Notes: generated by a model not told the origin, from the letters alone. Counted from the stretch's first letter, positions 11,880-24,880 are shown. The stretch: 64,000 nt of DNA from Acholoe squamosa (GCA_949317995.1 OX439038.1:75278659-75342658), one strand, 5' to 3'. Made by a program: numbers and translations.

Positions 11880-12870
11880 ATGCTTTAATGGTATGAATCA
11901 CTCTCATTATGCAGTTCCATTTTCTTCTGAGCAGTGATGATAGCAGTCCCAGTTAATTACTTGAAAGCGGTCGTGCAGCATCCCTTGTTCAAGACATTAC
12001 AATTCATTGCTTTAGGGATTACACAGAACTCAAAACTAATTAATGTTTTCTTTCAATCGATCATAACAGCATAACTCTCCATTTACCATAATCATTAATT
12101 GCTAGGAGTTGCCCCTAGCAGGGATGATCACAGTTGTGCTAATTGTGATTTAAAAAGGGTGGATTTTTTTTAATGCATGAATATTTCTACAATTGAATCA
12201 TTGCGATCTAGAAACAGGTTATTGTGATTGCCATTCTTATACTGTTTAAGATGATGCTCATAATTCAAAAGAATGACCAGAAAAGGCCTCTTACAGCTAC
12301 CCCCAGTTTTTATCTTACCATTGTGCTTTGTGTGATTTGTTTATATCAGCAACTGTAACTACCACATAATCTACCTGATATCTATCTGATTAGGCCTACC
12401 CAAAGTGAAAGAGATAGTGATCTGTGTAAGGAGACATCACAGCTCTAATTTCGCTCTCATAGTGGCAATGCCATGCACGATTAGCCTTAGGTTGTATGTA
12501 CAAAAGATGGCATCTCTTTGTGCCTATGTATCCCTTTGATGCTGGCATGTCTACCACAGTGTTTATCATGGCTGAGTAAACACTGCATAGCAGAATTAGG
12601 AGCACTGCAAAAGGGTGAAGACAACAGTGAATAGTGCTGAGGCCCCCAAACAACTTGAAAGGGGTTTCCTACACACAAATATATATTTAGGATGTATCAT
12701 ATGGGGGGATTCAACAAATGATGCATTTGGCCTTTTTGGCTTCTGGGAGGTACAGTAAAAAATCTAAAGCATCATTCTTCTTTATTCTAGTCACATTTGT
12801 GCTTTATCAGTGTGTTGAAACAGCACAAATGAACAGCTATTAGGAATATTTGAATAGATTTGTTGACCTT
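11880..12870 (+). repeat. tandem module, epsilon block, copy 1
   Basis: Paralogous to 19440-20340, to the split copy 32820-32942 plus 41976-43130, and to 52010-52158 plus 53444-54140. Landmarks are GTGATGATAGCAGTCCCAGTTAA near 11933, GGATGATCACAATTGTGCT-like sequence near 12121, GGAGACATCACAGCTCT near 12429, the GGCATGTCTACCA block near 12543 and AGCACAAATGAACAGC near 12822. No conserved reading frame. Confidence 0.78.
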
Positions 12871-13085
12871 CTGCAATGCTGTCAGAGGTATCTGCCGGAT
12901 TTCAATAATAGCAATAAGGTGTCATAACAAAGACATCTTTTATAGGTTGGTAACAGAAGGGTACTTTGTCAAAACAAATATGGATATGGTTACACCGTCC
13001 AAGAGCAGAATATGTGATCGGCTTATATTGTGCTACATGAAAGATAGGATTTGAGTCTGCATATCCATTTCCTATTAAGCGTTTA

Positions 13086-13196
13086 ATCAATGTTTACCCC
13101 AGCATGAGGTGCTGTTGGCCCATAATAACCCCGAGCCCGCAGGGCGAGGGGTTACTCTGGGCCAATGGCACCGAACGCTGGGGTAAACATTGATTA
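13086..13196. mobile_element. fold-back MITE with 9-bp target-site duplication
   Basis: The sequence folds into one long imperfect hairpin. The left arm begins ATCAATGTTTACCCCAGC and the right arm ends with its complement; the inner arms run through GGCCCATAATAACCCCGAG to a GC-rich tip near 13140. The direct repeat AAGCGTTTA flanks it at 13077-13085 and 13197-13205. A 9-bp duplication would suit a Mutator-like mobilising transposase, but that is inference; there is no coding capacity. The paralogous alpha copies lack the element. Confidence 0.75.
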
Positions 13197-13206
13197 AAGC
13201 GTTTAT

Positions 13207-13551
13207 CTAACAGATTCCCCCATTTTGTATTAATTTCTTACCTTATAACCTCAGAATAAATGCAGGAGAAGAGATTTTCTACGGCGTATCGATAGAAAGT
13301 GATTCCTCGATTCACCATGTTGACACTGAAAAAGTAGACCGGATGTCGGCTATGGAAAAATCATTGGATTCTTATCTATTTTGAACAATATGGAGAATTT
13401 AGGCATGGCATGTTCATATAGGATATCTAAGGATGTTTTCCTTTTAATAACTCGACATGGCACCATTGGATTCTATGCTAACGAGGTGTGCAAACATCAG
13501 GTATGTCAGAAAACTTATTCAAATCCTTCATGTACATTGGTTTCTAGTACC
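13207..13551. other. insert-specific sequence, unassigned
   Basis: This lies between the fold-back element and the tRNA-like region and is absent from the other alpha copies. It contains a short frame (from 13381) without recognisable motifs. It may be the remainder of a larger insertion that brought in the SINE. I see nothing else in it. Confidence 0.4.
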
Positions 13552-13769
13552 GTTCGGATTGGTATAGTGGACAGTGAGTCCGTCTCTTGCCACAGTGGCC
13601 AGGGATCGATTCCCCATAGAACCTGAATGGTTTTTACTGGAAATGAATGGAGAGGTTGACTTTGTATACTTCTCTCATTTATTAACATGTCCAGCTTCTT
13701 GGAGAAGAATAAAAGGTCTCAGAGTTTGGTTAAACCCTGATAACACACAGGGGTTATGACGAAAAAAAA
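13552..13769 (+). mobile_element. tRNA-derived SINE-like element
   Basis: The first 72 bases resemble a tRNA: an A-box-like TTGGTATAGTGG at 13559-13570, a B-box-like GGGATCGATTCCCC at 13602-13615, and outer ends GTTC (13552) and GAAC (13619) that could pair. The anticodon-loop-like TTGCCAC would correspond to a glycine tRNA, but the anticodon stem does not pair. A tRNA-unrelated body follows and ends in an eight-base A run at 13762-13769, the usual structure of a tRNA-headed SINE. No target-site duplication was found. The whole insertion is missing from the paralogous alpha copies. Confidence 0.5.
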
Positions 13770-14829
13770 GCACTGTAGAGGCCAGAATCGTGAGATAGGT
13801 TGTATTAATAATGTATGCATAGATGAGCTTGGTTCTGTTGGACTGAGGAGGAAAGGGATGTATTGGATGTGTCATGGTGAGCCATTGAAGGTTGAATTGG
13901 GGGGACAGCTAGTGAAATGCTTTCATGAATTATTCAAGTTCTATTTATCCACATACTAACTGACCTGTTCTCTGATTACTAAGAAAACAAGCATCATATT
14001 TAGATGGTGTAATCCAAATGTTATTTCATCTGCTGATCACTGTTAAGCTGGATATCTGATGTTGATCTTTGAAATATTGCCCTTCAAAATCCATTGATTC
14101 TTCAAATTGCTGTTAACCTTTTTTTTCAAAGTTAAAAAAATAAAGACCATTATATCTGACAATTAAATGAAGTATTCCATGATATTGACAGGATTCCAGA
14201 GATTCTATATGACAGCTAAAGGCTTTCGAAAGGGTAAGCATCCAGAAAAGAGAAATACAGAATTCCCAAACTTTAAAGGTTGCAGAAAGGGGATCTCAGG
14301 TTCTGGTAGAACCAACAGATTTGTCAAGTGAATGGACATGCAGCCCTATTGGATTAACTAAAAAACTTACTGAATCTAATGCAGATGACAGTTATGAATA
14401 ACTCAAATAGCCAGAATTAAGGGAAATGGTAAGTGTGGGTGAAATTATAAGAAGTGGACCGAAAATATGCAATTAAATGATTTGACTTCGATATGAAAAC
14501 ATTTCTGGTAACAATCTGTCCAGAGACAGTCTTAGGCAATACATAAAACAGGGAGACATTCAACACTAATTCAACTTTAAAAAAACAAATGCTTTGTCTC
14601 TCATCTCTGCCAGATAATTTTATCAAAAGGATTGAATTACATAAAGGGGCCTTTTTGTTTATTATTTAACCATGATGCTATCATCAGAATGACTTCGAGG
14701 TGAAACAGAATGGAAAAGAGAAAAGAAATGTCCACTGTAATTAGTGCCCTGAGACAAGCGTGTTGAGGAACAAAAGGACTGACAAGCCATCACCATCACT
14801 TTTACTGAAGTGCTCTGATGTTAACTGTC

Positions 14830-17800
14830 AGCCATCCTTCATTTAATTGCTTTAGACTGGGTTATGTTATCTTCACGCTGTGTAAGTCCAACCCCCCCAC
14901 CCTCTCCATAGTACAATGTGTGTAAAGTAGTATTTACTCTCAACATTCCTTGCCCCTGGAAATGTTGTAAATTAATTGGTTCCAACAACCATAGTTCATA
15001 TGCCACTGCCCATGTTTATGAGTCACTTTGTGTATGTAAATATGTCAAAGCTTGGTTTGATGGAATGTCATATAACAGTGACCAATTCTATTCAAACATG
15101 GAGGAAGGGTGGCTATACTATCGCTGAACTGATTACAGGATTTAGGTGAGTTGTGAGGTGAGTGCATCAAGTTTTGTCCCTTACATAAGTCTGAAAATCT
15201 GATAAAGTTTCATGCAAGGCTGATAGTAGAAATGGCTGTTGATTTGGATACAGAGACTATATTATAACCCTGACTCCTCCTGGTATTAGTTGATGGAAAG
15301 TAAGCTTTGTTACAATCAATGTGGAGACATGTTGCCACAAATATATGCCAATATACTATTGTACACAAGCTCTCAATTATATGTTCCCAGTCACAAAGCA
15401 GGTCCCTGCATCACATGAAATACACCCTGTATTGGGATTGCATGACCATCATTACATAATTTCTAGTGTATCTAGTGTAGTAAATTTATTGCCACTTAGA
15501 AGAACATTGCAGTTTGGCCCACAGCAATCTCCCTAGAAAGCTCATACCATCAAGTAAAGCTCTGCACTTGATGTTGTAGTCATTACTCTAATGGTTCAGT
15601 AAAATGGGACATTGAAATTATAAGTAAACCATCTCTATATGAGGATATATGGCAATACTTTCACTACATGTTACTTGCTGTTATGACTAAAACCAGTTTT
15701 ACGAAATAATTGTCCCATGTGAGACCTGGATTGGATAGAGTCCTGAATTCCATTGCAACTTTGAGATTGTTTAAGAGGTGAAAGCTGGTTCTTGAGCATG
15801 CACAGTATTAACTCCCTACTTCCCATAGCAAACTGCTCATCATCGCAAGAAAGATACCACACAGCTGTGGGAGTATGTTCAATAATGTTCAGCCTTACCT
15901 GCTACCTATTGGTGTCAGTAGAGAGTATTGACACACTCATTAATGAGTCTACTGTTGGACACTGTGGTGAATTGCTGGGGATAGGAAACGGAGAATGTTC
16001 AGTGAATTATATTGGATCTAAGGGTGACTTTTTGAATGTTAAATTACACATCTGGAGTCTGGAGAACATTTCTCAATAATTTAGATATAGCAGGGGCCAG
16101 AATCACTAGAAACAGACCTTGGAAAGGGTAATGGTGCCAAATAACTCAGCCTGCTGTCATGATTTTAATGTTTGCCTGACAGCCTCCCTAGAGCATTCTA
16201 TTATGCAGTTATTTAGAAATATCAGTCTATTAATAGGAATTAAAATCGATTTTGTATAAGAAACTCTGTATCTGAAATCAATCATCAGGTAATACAACCT
16301 CTGAATTTTACATGTTGACATAAATAGGACAATTTTAGGTAGCTTCACATTCTAAAGTAAAATATGAACACAATTAGTGCCTCAACAATAAAGGCATAAA
16401 TAATATTTCATGCAATCAGTTCCTCAAATATTGCATCCATCAAACTACGATTTGAAAATTAGTAGTAAGAAAAAGATCCCACACATCTGAATATATCATT
16501 CCTAGTGGTGGTTGGTTATTTGCCAGTAAACATCTATGCTAATTGCCTCAGATGATTCGATGGGAAAGAGGAGAGTGGACATGGGACATCTAAGCTTGTT
16601 TTAAAGAACATGACACTTATTGATTCTGTCTTTAATGAGCTGTCAGCTAAGCCTGGCTGTTTATCATCATGCATGTTTTAAAATGCTGCGAACGGGATAA
16701 ATCAATATCTCCTGCTAATTTTTTAGCGTCCTTTTTCATAATTGCAGATAGACCTTTCTCATTGATTTAAAGGACATATAATCCACACACTCACTCACTT
16801 TTTTTTTTATTTTTCTTTCTCAGCAATGACAACTGGGGTGGCTTTTGACTCATGAATCCTGACAGAAGGATTTAAAGATCATCAGATATCCGCCTAGGAT
16901 CCCTATTCTTTGTACTCATGATACTGCACCAGCAGTAATCAGTTCATTATCACATAGTGTGATTTTTACACTAAACAAGAAGGTGCAGTACAAGTAAGTT
17001 TGCCTTGAATTACCATCATACTGGCAGATTTCATTACTGTGAAAGCAAAGGACAGAGTAGTGATGGATGACTAATGTTTGCTTTCTCACTGTAATTATTC
17101 GGTATGCTGATGAGGTATGCTATTGAGATTAGTATTGACCAATCAATGATCCCTCTTAATCTTTTTTTTTTTGAATGAGACTCAACAGCACCATGCAGAT
17201 TATCAGAGGCTGAATGGAAGGGAAGAATGTTCTCCAGGGTATTTTTTTATGTGAGGAAGACAATACAATGGAAGGGGGGCACAGTGCCTGGACCCCCAAC
17301 TACTCACTGCCTTGTGAAAGGTCTGTACCAGGACCTAGTGATGCTTGATAGATTATTCATTGAATCGATTGAATGATCATGAAGGAGCATTTAAAAGGTA
17401 AAGCAATAAACAGGCCAACATAGAGGTAAATCAGGATCATGAATTAAATGAGGATTTCTGATACATGACAGGTCAGTTTTAGATTATCTGGATCATAGAA
17501 TAGTGCTCTGGTGATTTGCAAATTAAGCACTTGCCATGAAAAATGTGTAACCCTTCCTGCCATGCATTTACTACAGCTAATGCTGTGAGTGCCTTTTGAC
17601 ATGCCAAAGTCTGGTGTCGTTCCCTTTAGAGGTCATCTCTCCAGCACTGATGTGAACACCTGCAGGGATGTAAAAATAGAAATCAAGCAGTAGCATAGGA
17701 AAGGTCATGGGCAGATACATCCATCAGAAAATCTTCCAATTAAACTTAACCAACTGTTTAGTAGTGGAGGCTCCACGAGATTTTTGGACCATTCTCTCAG

Positions 17801-19030
17801 AAAGTTACCCAGACAATGCATAAGTTATAGGCTGTTGATAGTCAAAAATTGTAAACATGAGATTTTAAAGAGTAAACATGAGATTTGAGGGGTCACTTGT
17901 AACAACAGTGAGTGTGTTACCTATACATCCTTATATATAATCCACACCCGAGAATGAGATGTCACACTGATCAAGTAAGGGTTGGTGCCCCTTTTCTGTA
18001 TATAAACAACAACACTGTACAATATAAATAACAACACAGTAGTCTGACAACAACTGCTGGGTCTTGTCCTGGAAAAGTCAAACCCGTTTGATATTGAATT
18101 GCAGAGACTCCCCAATGTGAAAGTCTGCAATATTTACATAACATCAGCTTGATTTAGTAACAAAAACATCTTTTTGACAACACAAGCATGCCTGAGATTG
18201 CACACAATGACATCCCCAGGTAAACAAAGAATTTCCTCAACATACAATTTCTACCTTGCAATGACAACAAATACCACATTTTAGTCTATGTTTGTGTCCT
18301 ATTTTATGAGAATAGCTGCAATTCTTTGCAAAAATCGCTTAGTGGAGCTTCACCTATTGGGTGCTTACTTAAATATGACATGCAGATGATTAAACACTAT
18401 CAAAATCTTTTTTTTTGTCTTCATACATGAGAGAAATCAGTAAATTTGAGTCATAGAATTCCTATGTAGAATTCCTACCACTAGAATGTGGCCAATGTCT
18501 GTCCTTTATGCAATTACCCTGATAACTTTGGTAGAAATAACACTGCAACCTTGTGACCAAGCATAACAGTGGAGAAATCCAACACCTATTTCATTTTAAG
18601 CGACTAATATATTTGAGGACTTAAACGTTGTGCAAGGCTTCATTTATTAGACCTGTTCCAAGTACCCAGACATTCTTATCATTGACTTACAGTAAAAACA
18701 ACAAACTAAACACTCTGTTTGAATAGATCGCTATATTCATATCAAATTCCTGACTGTAAACAGCTTCCTATTATTAGCACGGTTGCCAGGCTGGAGCATT
18801 GCTTTTTACATTGTATTACTGTGCACATTATAAACTGTTTGCCTGACACAGATGCTTTGCACCTCAAGTATAGATCTACACCTATAAGGGCAACATGGTA
18901 CGTTATACTTCATGCTCAGTCATCTTTGTGAAGTCCTTATGCAGTAACAGTATGTAATTCATAGAATAGGGTTGATACAACTTGTGATGTCCTGACGAGT
19001 TGCTATGGTACAATGTGTTGATGAGGATCT
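14830..19030 (+). repeat. tandem module, beta block, copy 2
   Basis: One of the fuller beta copies, matching 26950-32060 over most of its length. Landmarks are TAGTACAATGTGTGTAAAGT near 14910, GTTACAATCAATGTGGAGAC near 15309, GCAATCTCCCTAGAAA near 15523, GAGCATGCACAGTATTAACT near 15793, CTATTGAGATTAGTATTGACC near 17119 and CTGACTGTAAACAGCTTCC near 18751. At 17190-17330 it has the counterpart of the CCP-like stretch of copy 3, but there one cysteine codon is changed and the frame is broken. A separate 594-bp element interrupts it at 17761. Confidence 0.8.
17761..18354. mobile_element. non-autonomous TA-flanked inverted-repeat element
   Basis: Absent from beta copies 3 and 4, where the sequence runs straight from ACTGTTTA to TGGGTG. 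Its ends are imperfect inverted repeats: the left end contains GTGGAGGCTCCACGAGATTTTT and the complement of the right end reads GTGAAGCTCCACTAAGCGATTTTT with small gaps. TA lies on both sides (17759-17760 and 18355-18356), as in Tc1/mariner-like insertions. No coding region is seen. The superfamily is inferred from the TA only. Confidence 0.6.
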
Positions 19031-19430
19031 CATGAGTTCTATTTAGTAACGGTCTACTGATTTATGTTGTAGCAATCAAGCAGAAATATAGAGAGGACTA
19101 CATGCATAATGAGAAATTGGCTTCTTTGCAGGGCAGTGCTCTATATGACTGATACTTGCAAATCTCCTCTTTCCCATTTTATCTAGCTCTGAAATAGAAT
19201 TTCTGTATTGACAGGCCTGTAAGATGTACCATGAATTCTCATAAAGGAAGCTGGTAAGATTTCTGTGATGAAACTCATATGCAGGAGATATTAATCTCCA
19301 TATTCTCAATGTTCTTAGATATATTGAATCCTAGAGGAAGGATCATATACCTACAGACTGTGGCCAATTTGACATCTCTGATGTATGTTTACTAACTACA
19401 TGTATTTTCCTGGATCCACACACAGAGAGG
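19030..19430 (+). repeat. tandem module, gamma block, copy 2 (short)
   Basis: A shortened relative of 32150-32740, sharing the AAATTGGCTTCTTTGCAG block near 19115, the GAAACTCATATGCA block near 19267 and the AGGATCATATACCTACA block near 19338. The first half of gamma is missing here. No gene is seen. Confidence 0.65.
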
Positions 19431-19439
19431 ACTGATGGT

Positions 19440-20340
19440 AATGATAATACTTTACCTATGAATTACCAACACTTCACTGCTCTAATAATATATATCACTT
19501 TTACTGTGCAGTATTTTATTTTTAGAATTGGACGAAGTGATGATAGCAGTCCCAGTTAACTAAATGAAAGCAGTCATGCAACATCCCTTGTAGAAGCCAT
19601 TATGATTAATTGCTCTGCGTATAACACAGAATTCACGGTTAACTTCCTGTCAAATCTTAATATTACTTCCCATTTGCCAGTATCATTAGCAGTTGTCCCA
19701 GACAGGGATTATCACAATTGTGCTTATCATAATTAGTTTTGAAAAAAAATGTGATCCTTTATTTACATGAATGTTTGAGAGATTCTGCCATTGAATTATC
19801 TCGATGTAGAAAGAGGGAATAAAATAGGGTTGCATTGTTTGGACAATGATTACAGAGTGTAGTAATGGTTGTCTGAGGATTGCTGACACATTTTCCTATG
19901 GGACAGATTTTATTTTAACCTACTTTTGTCATAGATCAATGTCATTCTCTGACTTCTACCATTTGGAAAGTTTTGAGTAGGAATAATGAACACACTAATC
20001 AACAGCTTAATCACTGAGCCCCTGGCTTCAGTCAGAGCTTGAGTCAAAATGACATTGTGAGTATCTACCTGATAACCCCAAAGTAAAGAGATAGTGCACT
20101 GTGTCAGGAGACATCACAGCTCTAGCCAACCTTCCATGCCTTTACTGTTGGCATATTTACCAGAGTCTTTCTCATAGTGACTGCATACTATACCCTGAGA
20201 TCATGGGCAATGTACAGTTGGGAAGAGAACAGAGAATAGTGCTAAAGCCTCCATATTTAAAGACTAGAACACAACTTGAATTTGGATTGGTATATGTATT
20301 AATAAGTGTGTAAAAGCAGCACAAATGAAAACCTTTGAGG
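19440..20340 (+). repeat. tandem module, epsilon block, copy 2
   Basis: Very similar to 52010-52158 plus 53444-54140, with shared phrases CTCTAATAATATATATCACT near 19480, GATGATAGCAGTCCCAGTTAA near 19539, AGACAGGGATTATCACAATT near 19699 and GGAGACATCACAGCTCTAGC near 20107. It supplies the empty site for the nested insertion at 52159 and for DIRS element B at 32943. No conserved open frame. Confidence 0.8.
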
Positions 20341-22600
20341 AATAGTGAGTGACCTATATGATAAAGGCTATGACGTTTTTTGTAAGAAACTGCACTAAAC
20401 ACTTCTAGGTTATTAGAGAAATTTTGAGGAACACATTTCTGAAATATAGATTAATCTCCTTTAGAGTCCCATCCGCTAGATAAATCTTCATTTACAGCTT
20501 CTTTATAATTGTTCAATTATGAAGATGAACATCTGAAAATGTCCATCTAAATTAACATCAGAATGAAGCTGCTAAGTGCAGTCGTAATGGACAATTTCCT
20601 GGCTGATTTTGATGAGAGGAAGGTCTGTTAAAATTAGACTTGATAGACCTTGGATCTAAATGAATTTGAATCAAGATGAAGGCAGTTAACATGGAGCAAG
20701 CTCATCAAATTTAAGCATCGTTTTCAACTGCATAGGATTGATTCTCATGCACAGGAAACTTTCATGACATAGCTGTAGTGGATAGGACACTATAGCCTGA
20801 CACTGTGTCTCAATACTTAACTCAATCAAAATAAATTCATATCAATATCTTCACCTTTCAGTTGCCATGAATGTCATGACATCATGATACATTCACTGAA
20901 GCTAGTTCCCGATTCAACTAAAACCAGTGCTAGGAAATGATCATCTTGTATCATCACCCTAGGCACAAAGGTTGCTACTGCACTACTTTACAGTCTTGTT
21001 TCCGATTTCCTTGCACTAAGCCACCGATATGAAATCTTGAGTAGATAGCTCTAAACTCCAATTCCAAGAAGGTTATGACTCTAACATTGAAACTGCTTAA
21101 GAATAAGAGCCAGAGACAGATTCCTGGGCATGCACAGTGTCAGCTTCCTCCACCTCCCCCGGCAAACAGCTCATCATCTCGGGATGCCACATGGCTTTCT
21201 GAGAATTAAAAACAGCCTTGCAAGCCACCTATTGATGCAGGTAGGACATATTGACTCATGAATTATTTAGTATACTAATGGGCACTAAAAGGAAATGCTG
21301 GGGGGGCAAAGGCCTGCATATCAAACAGGCGTCAAACAGACAGACCTTCAGAGGGTTTATGGTTCCAACATAGTTAATGATTTGAGGCAACCTCCCTGTC
21401 ATGGTTATAATGATGACCAGAAGGCCTCAGCAGAGCACCAAGCACTGTATTGGTGCTGTTAGTCACAGCAATTACAACCTTTGAATACAGAATATCTTTC
21501 GGTTAATATATTTTATTGGAAAGTCTATGCACTCAGCCATCTGTTGTTTTCAGCTTTGAAGTTTAAAACTACATTTCTGCCCAGTAGATTGTTACCAGGA
21601 TGGTGTAATTAGCCATCACAATACATTATCTGGTCAGGATTATATGATGGCATAACAGAGGGGATATTTTCTCTTTTCCTATCTTTGCTATAATTGCATT
21701 CAATACTAATGATAAACCTACACAATTGACTCCATAGCATCCCCTAGGGGTTTTTTGACAGACATTTATTTTGACTATTCAACTATATATCTATTGTACT
21801 GACTTTGGTAGCAATACTGGGAAGAACTCAGATGGAACAAGAGTAATTTTGAAATAAGACAACAAAGGGGGAGGGGTTTTGTAAAATGGCTTTGATTAGT
21901 CATTTGCCTGTAAATAACAATGCTATTTTCCTTTGATGATAAAAGGAAGAACTTTTACCATATTTCCTGATTAGGATTATGTAAATGAGCAGAGTAGTGG
22001 TAGTTAATATTAGGGTTCATTTATGAAGCATGCCACTTATTCCACTTATTGATTCTTAGCAGTCATCCTAGCCTGACCATTCAATTTCTTTTCTTTATAC
22101 TGTATAAAAGAGTGTTGTCAAAATAACGGTAAAATCCTTGTCCCAATGTTCCCAGCGGTCGAGGCAACAATGGTTGGTATTTTTAGGGTTTCTTACATTT
22201 CCACCCACAGGCTGTACTGACACCAGTCCTTATCAATAACACAAATTTGTGTAACACAAACCTTGCATTGACTGTAATGTTATGCCATTTTGAAATAGCC
22301 TCCTCAGGTGGTGGCAAGTTTGGGGTTTTGTCTGCCCACCTTTTTCTCCTTTAATTATCTGTATCCTTGCCCTTGTCCTCTGTCTTCTTTTATGTGAACA
22401 ATGCATTTATGCCTTTCAGGTAAAAAAATCATCATGGCTTTATGATATGAGGTGACAAAGAACCTTAAAGAATCTGGTCAGTCAGAAAATACTTCCTTCA
22501 TACCAATATCATATTCCTGCATAGTAAAATTAAACATAGAAACACTGCATCAAAGATTGGATATTGCTGACTCATAATGGAACAATACATTTTCCACCAT
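20340..22600 (+). repeat. tandem module, zeta block (beta-related), copy 1
   Basis: Nearly the same as 54140-56580 throughout, with phrases such as CATGGAGCAAGCTCATCAAA near 20691, CAAGCACTGTATTGGTGCTG near 21438 and GTAATGTTATGCCATTTTGA near 22277. It is also a diverged relative of beta: ACTAAAACCAGTG near 20919, GGGCATGCACAGTGTCAGCT near 21127 and the block near 21930-22080 correspond in order to 15680, 15795 and 16500-16680. It is therefore an older duplicate of beta. No gene is seen. Confidence 0.8.
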
Positions 22601-23340
22601 TGTTCTTTTCAAAGGTAAGGGTTAGTATAGGAACAGTCCACAATGTAGGCTTCTGTCATAGTCTTCCTTGATTTTGTCCTCATTGTTGGAAGTGCAGATT
22701 TCTAGTTTCCCAATGTCTGATGAAGGATAAAAAGTGAAATAATATGCTCTTTAAAATGAATACTCTTCAATGTATCAGCTGTTAATGCAGCTGTGTGGTA
22801 AAGTGATAGGAAATGCCTGTACATCACGTGGCATCAGCATATGTTTATTATCTTTATCTTTGACATAGCAGAGTCATTATGAAGTGCTGATTCTTCCCAT
22901 CATTCTTAGTTATCTGATGGTTTTATAGATTTTATTTTGTAATGTTTACATGCTAGATACATGCTTTTAGGCTTTTTCACAGAGCAGCACTCTATATGGC
23001 AGATGAGACTTGTAAATCCCACCCAATATAATCTGTCTCTGAAAAAGAATCCTATATTGTTAGACATGCAGGTAAAATGGTGTGATGAAACTCATAGGCA
23101 TATTTATCTCCGTATTCCGAATGCTTCCAGAGATACTATATCACGCCATATAAAAAAGGTTCATTTATATGCCTATATATAAACTGTGGCCTGGTGTTTT
23201 TGAAATAGCTTCAGGCCTCTTGCTGATAAAATTAGCCTACAGGATCATACTTCAATAATGCACTGTACCAATGTGATCCCTCTGATGTATTTGAAATACA
23301 CCACCTGATCATGTACTGGGCAGTAGGGAGCTGCCAAAAA
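22600..23340 (+). repeat. tandem module, gamma block, copy 3
   Basis: Close to 4681-5284 and giving the empty site of LINE 2: after CTCATAGGCATATTT near 23092 it continues where copy 1 switches into the LINE. It continues into the GGATCATAC and CACCACCTGATCATGT blocks shared with 32640-32710. No gene is seen. Confidence 0.8.
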
Positions 23341-23410
23341 AAGGGCATCCTTATTCATCTGATAAGATTACCACTTCAATATAAGTTTGTGCTTTAGAGG
23401 TTGCTTTTGA

Positions 23411-24610
23411 TGGCCTTGTGTGCAGTTTACCAATTTCCTCAGCCCAGAGCAGCAAGCTACATGGTACAGTTAATACTTAGGAGATTCCCATTAGGTTTCT
23501 GAAATATTGGAATAAATGGGCTTCTTAATCACATATATATATCCCAAGATCCATTTTAGTAGCTGGTTGATGCTCTCACAATGAAAGGTCTTTGTGTTCA
23601 AATAGCAACTACCCCATCTAATTGTTACATGCATATTTAATGCACTGAGATAGTTTGTAGGCATGGGACTCCCCTTCAGTAAATGTATTCAAAGGGTAGC
23701 TAGAGATGGTCTGCAGAATCCCAGATAGGTGAACAAGTGAGAGGTACTTGTCATGAAGGCTTGTTTATTCCAGCTTATAACAGCAATACATCCAGCAAAC
23801 TGACTATTACCAATACCAACCTTCTCAGGTTTGAGTTGGGTATATATATCATAATCTTGACCTTCACCTCAACATTGAGGACAATATGTATGACCTTTGG
23901 CAATGGCCATTACAAATACAGAACAAGCGATGATAATTTATGTAACCTTGGTTAGGTGAAATATCATGCATAAGTGCTGGGACTATATGTAACCTTGGTA
24001 GGGAGCAGTTCCAATTATAAGCAATGACAATGTATGCAACCTTTGTGCCCCATTGGAGGACAGTGTTACCAGCTGACGATAATAATCCATATGTCCTTGT
24101 TCAAGAACAGAGTCAATTGTAGACAATGGTAATACCTAGGTAGGTCAAGGACAGAAGGGTAACAAAGAGTGATAACATATGCTGTCCCTGTTCCATGACA
24201 GTGGCAGCTACAAGCAATAATAATGTATACATCCTTGTTCAAGGACAGTGTCAATATATACATCCTTGTTCACTGTGCCCACAGCAACCAATACACACAG
24301 CCTGGGACAGGAATGGTGTCAATAGTGAGGGAAATAATGGTAATGTATTCATTTGACATTATGGTCCAAGGACAGGCCATGCACGCTGGTCGTTCCAATT
24401 TCCAGGACAGCAGGGTTACATGTGGGGTAGTAACCTAAGGACAGACCAATGTACATGTATTCAGCATGGACATTACCTACAGCAGTTGAAGGACAGTCAA
24501 TGGCAATGTATTCAGTTCAGTCACAGAGGTTTTTTGTGTAGGTCCACTACACCACTTTACCCAGTTTTTTAGCGAAGCCGTTCAACAATTACAGCAAACT
24601 TTTTTTCTCT
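23411..24610 (+). repeat. tandem module, delta block, copy 2 (contains degenerate minisatellite)
   Basis: Matches 10778-11820 from its first bases. It includes a short extra piece near 23745-23890 not seen in copy 1, then the roughly 60-bp degenerate repeat from about 23900 to 24400. No gene is supported; the frames inside follow the repeat. Confidence 0.78.
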
Positions 24611-24880
24611 CCAGCTTTGTTGTGGTGAGAATAGAGTTGTTCCAAAATACAATAAATGCCTCTTGCATTTATTATTGCAAATTAAAGGAGGAAAGTCAAA
24701 TAGAAGAGAAACCCACCTTACGAAAAAGAGTCTTCAATAAACATGTTTTTTTTTTTAAAGACCTTTCAGAATTATTGAGAATTTCGGAATTAATAAGAAA
24801 TGTTCTCCAGACTGATTATCATGCGTCCAGTAATAAACCAAATATCTATTTCATTTTAATGTAGTAAAAAAACTATAAAT
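24611..24880 (+). other. unassigned interval between delta and eta blocks
   Basis: An 80-codon frame starts at 24622 and is lysine/glutamate-rich, but has no motif I recognise. A weak resemblance to 44860-44920 (ATTATTGAGAA followed by CTCCAGAC) suggests it is also module-derived. Nothing else is seen. Confidence 0.3.

Larger units (their letters stand above)
12880..14830 (+). repeat. tandem module, alpha block, copy 1
   Basis: Paralogous to 25690-26950 and 46590-48380. Shared phrases are AAAGACATCTTTTATAGGTT near 12929, GATGAGCTTGGTTCTGTTGG near 13822, TATGAAAACATTTCTGG near 14490 and AACCATGATGCTATCATCAG near 14669. This copy alone carries inserted DNA between about 13074 and 13810 (a fold-back element, unassigned sequence and a SINE); copy 25690-26950 shows the empty site near 25910-25935. 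Confidence 0.75.

Noticed and set aside
13552-13623. Functional tRNA-Gly gene
   Set aside because: The anticodon stem does not pair, the acceptor stem is incomplete, and the sequence continues into a SINE-like body.
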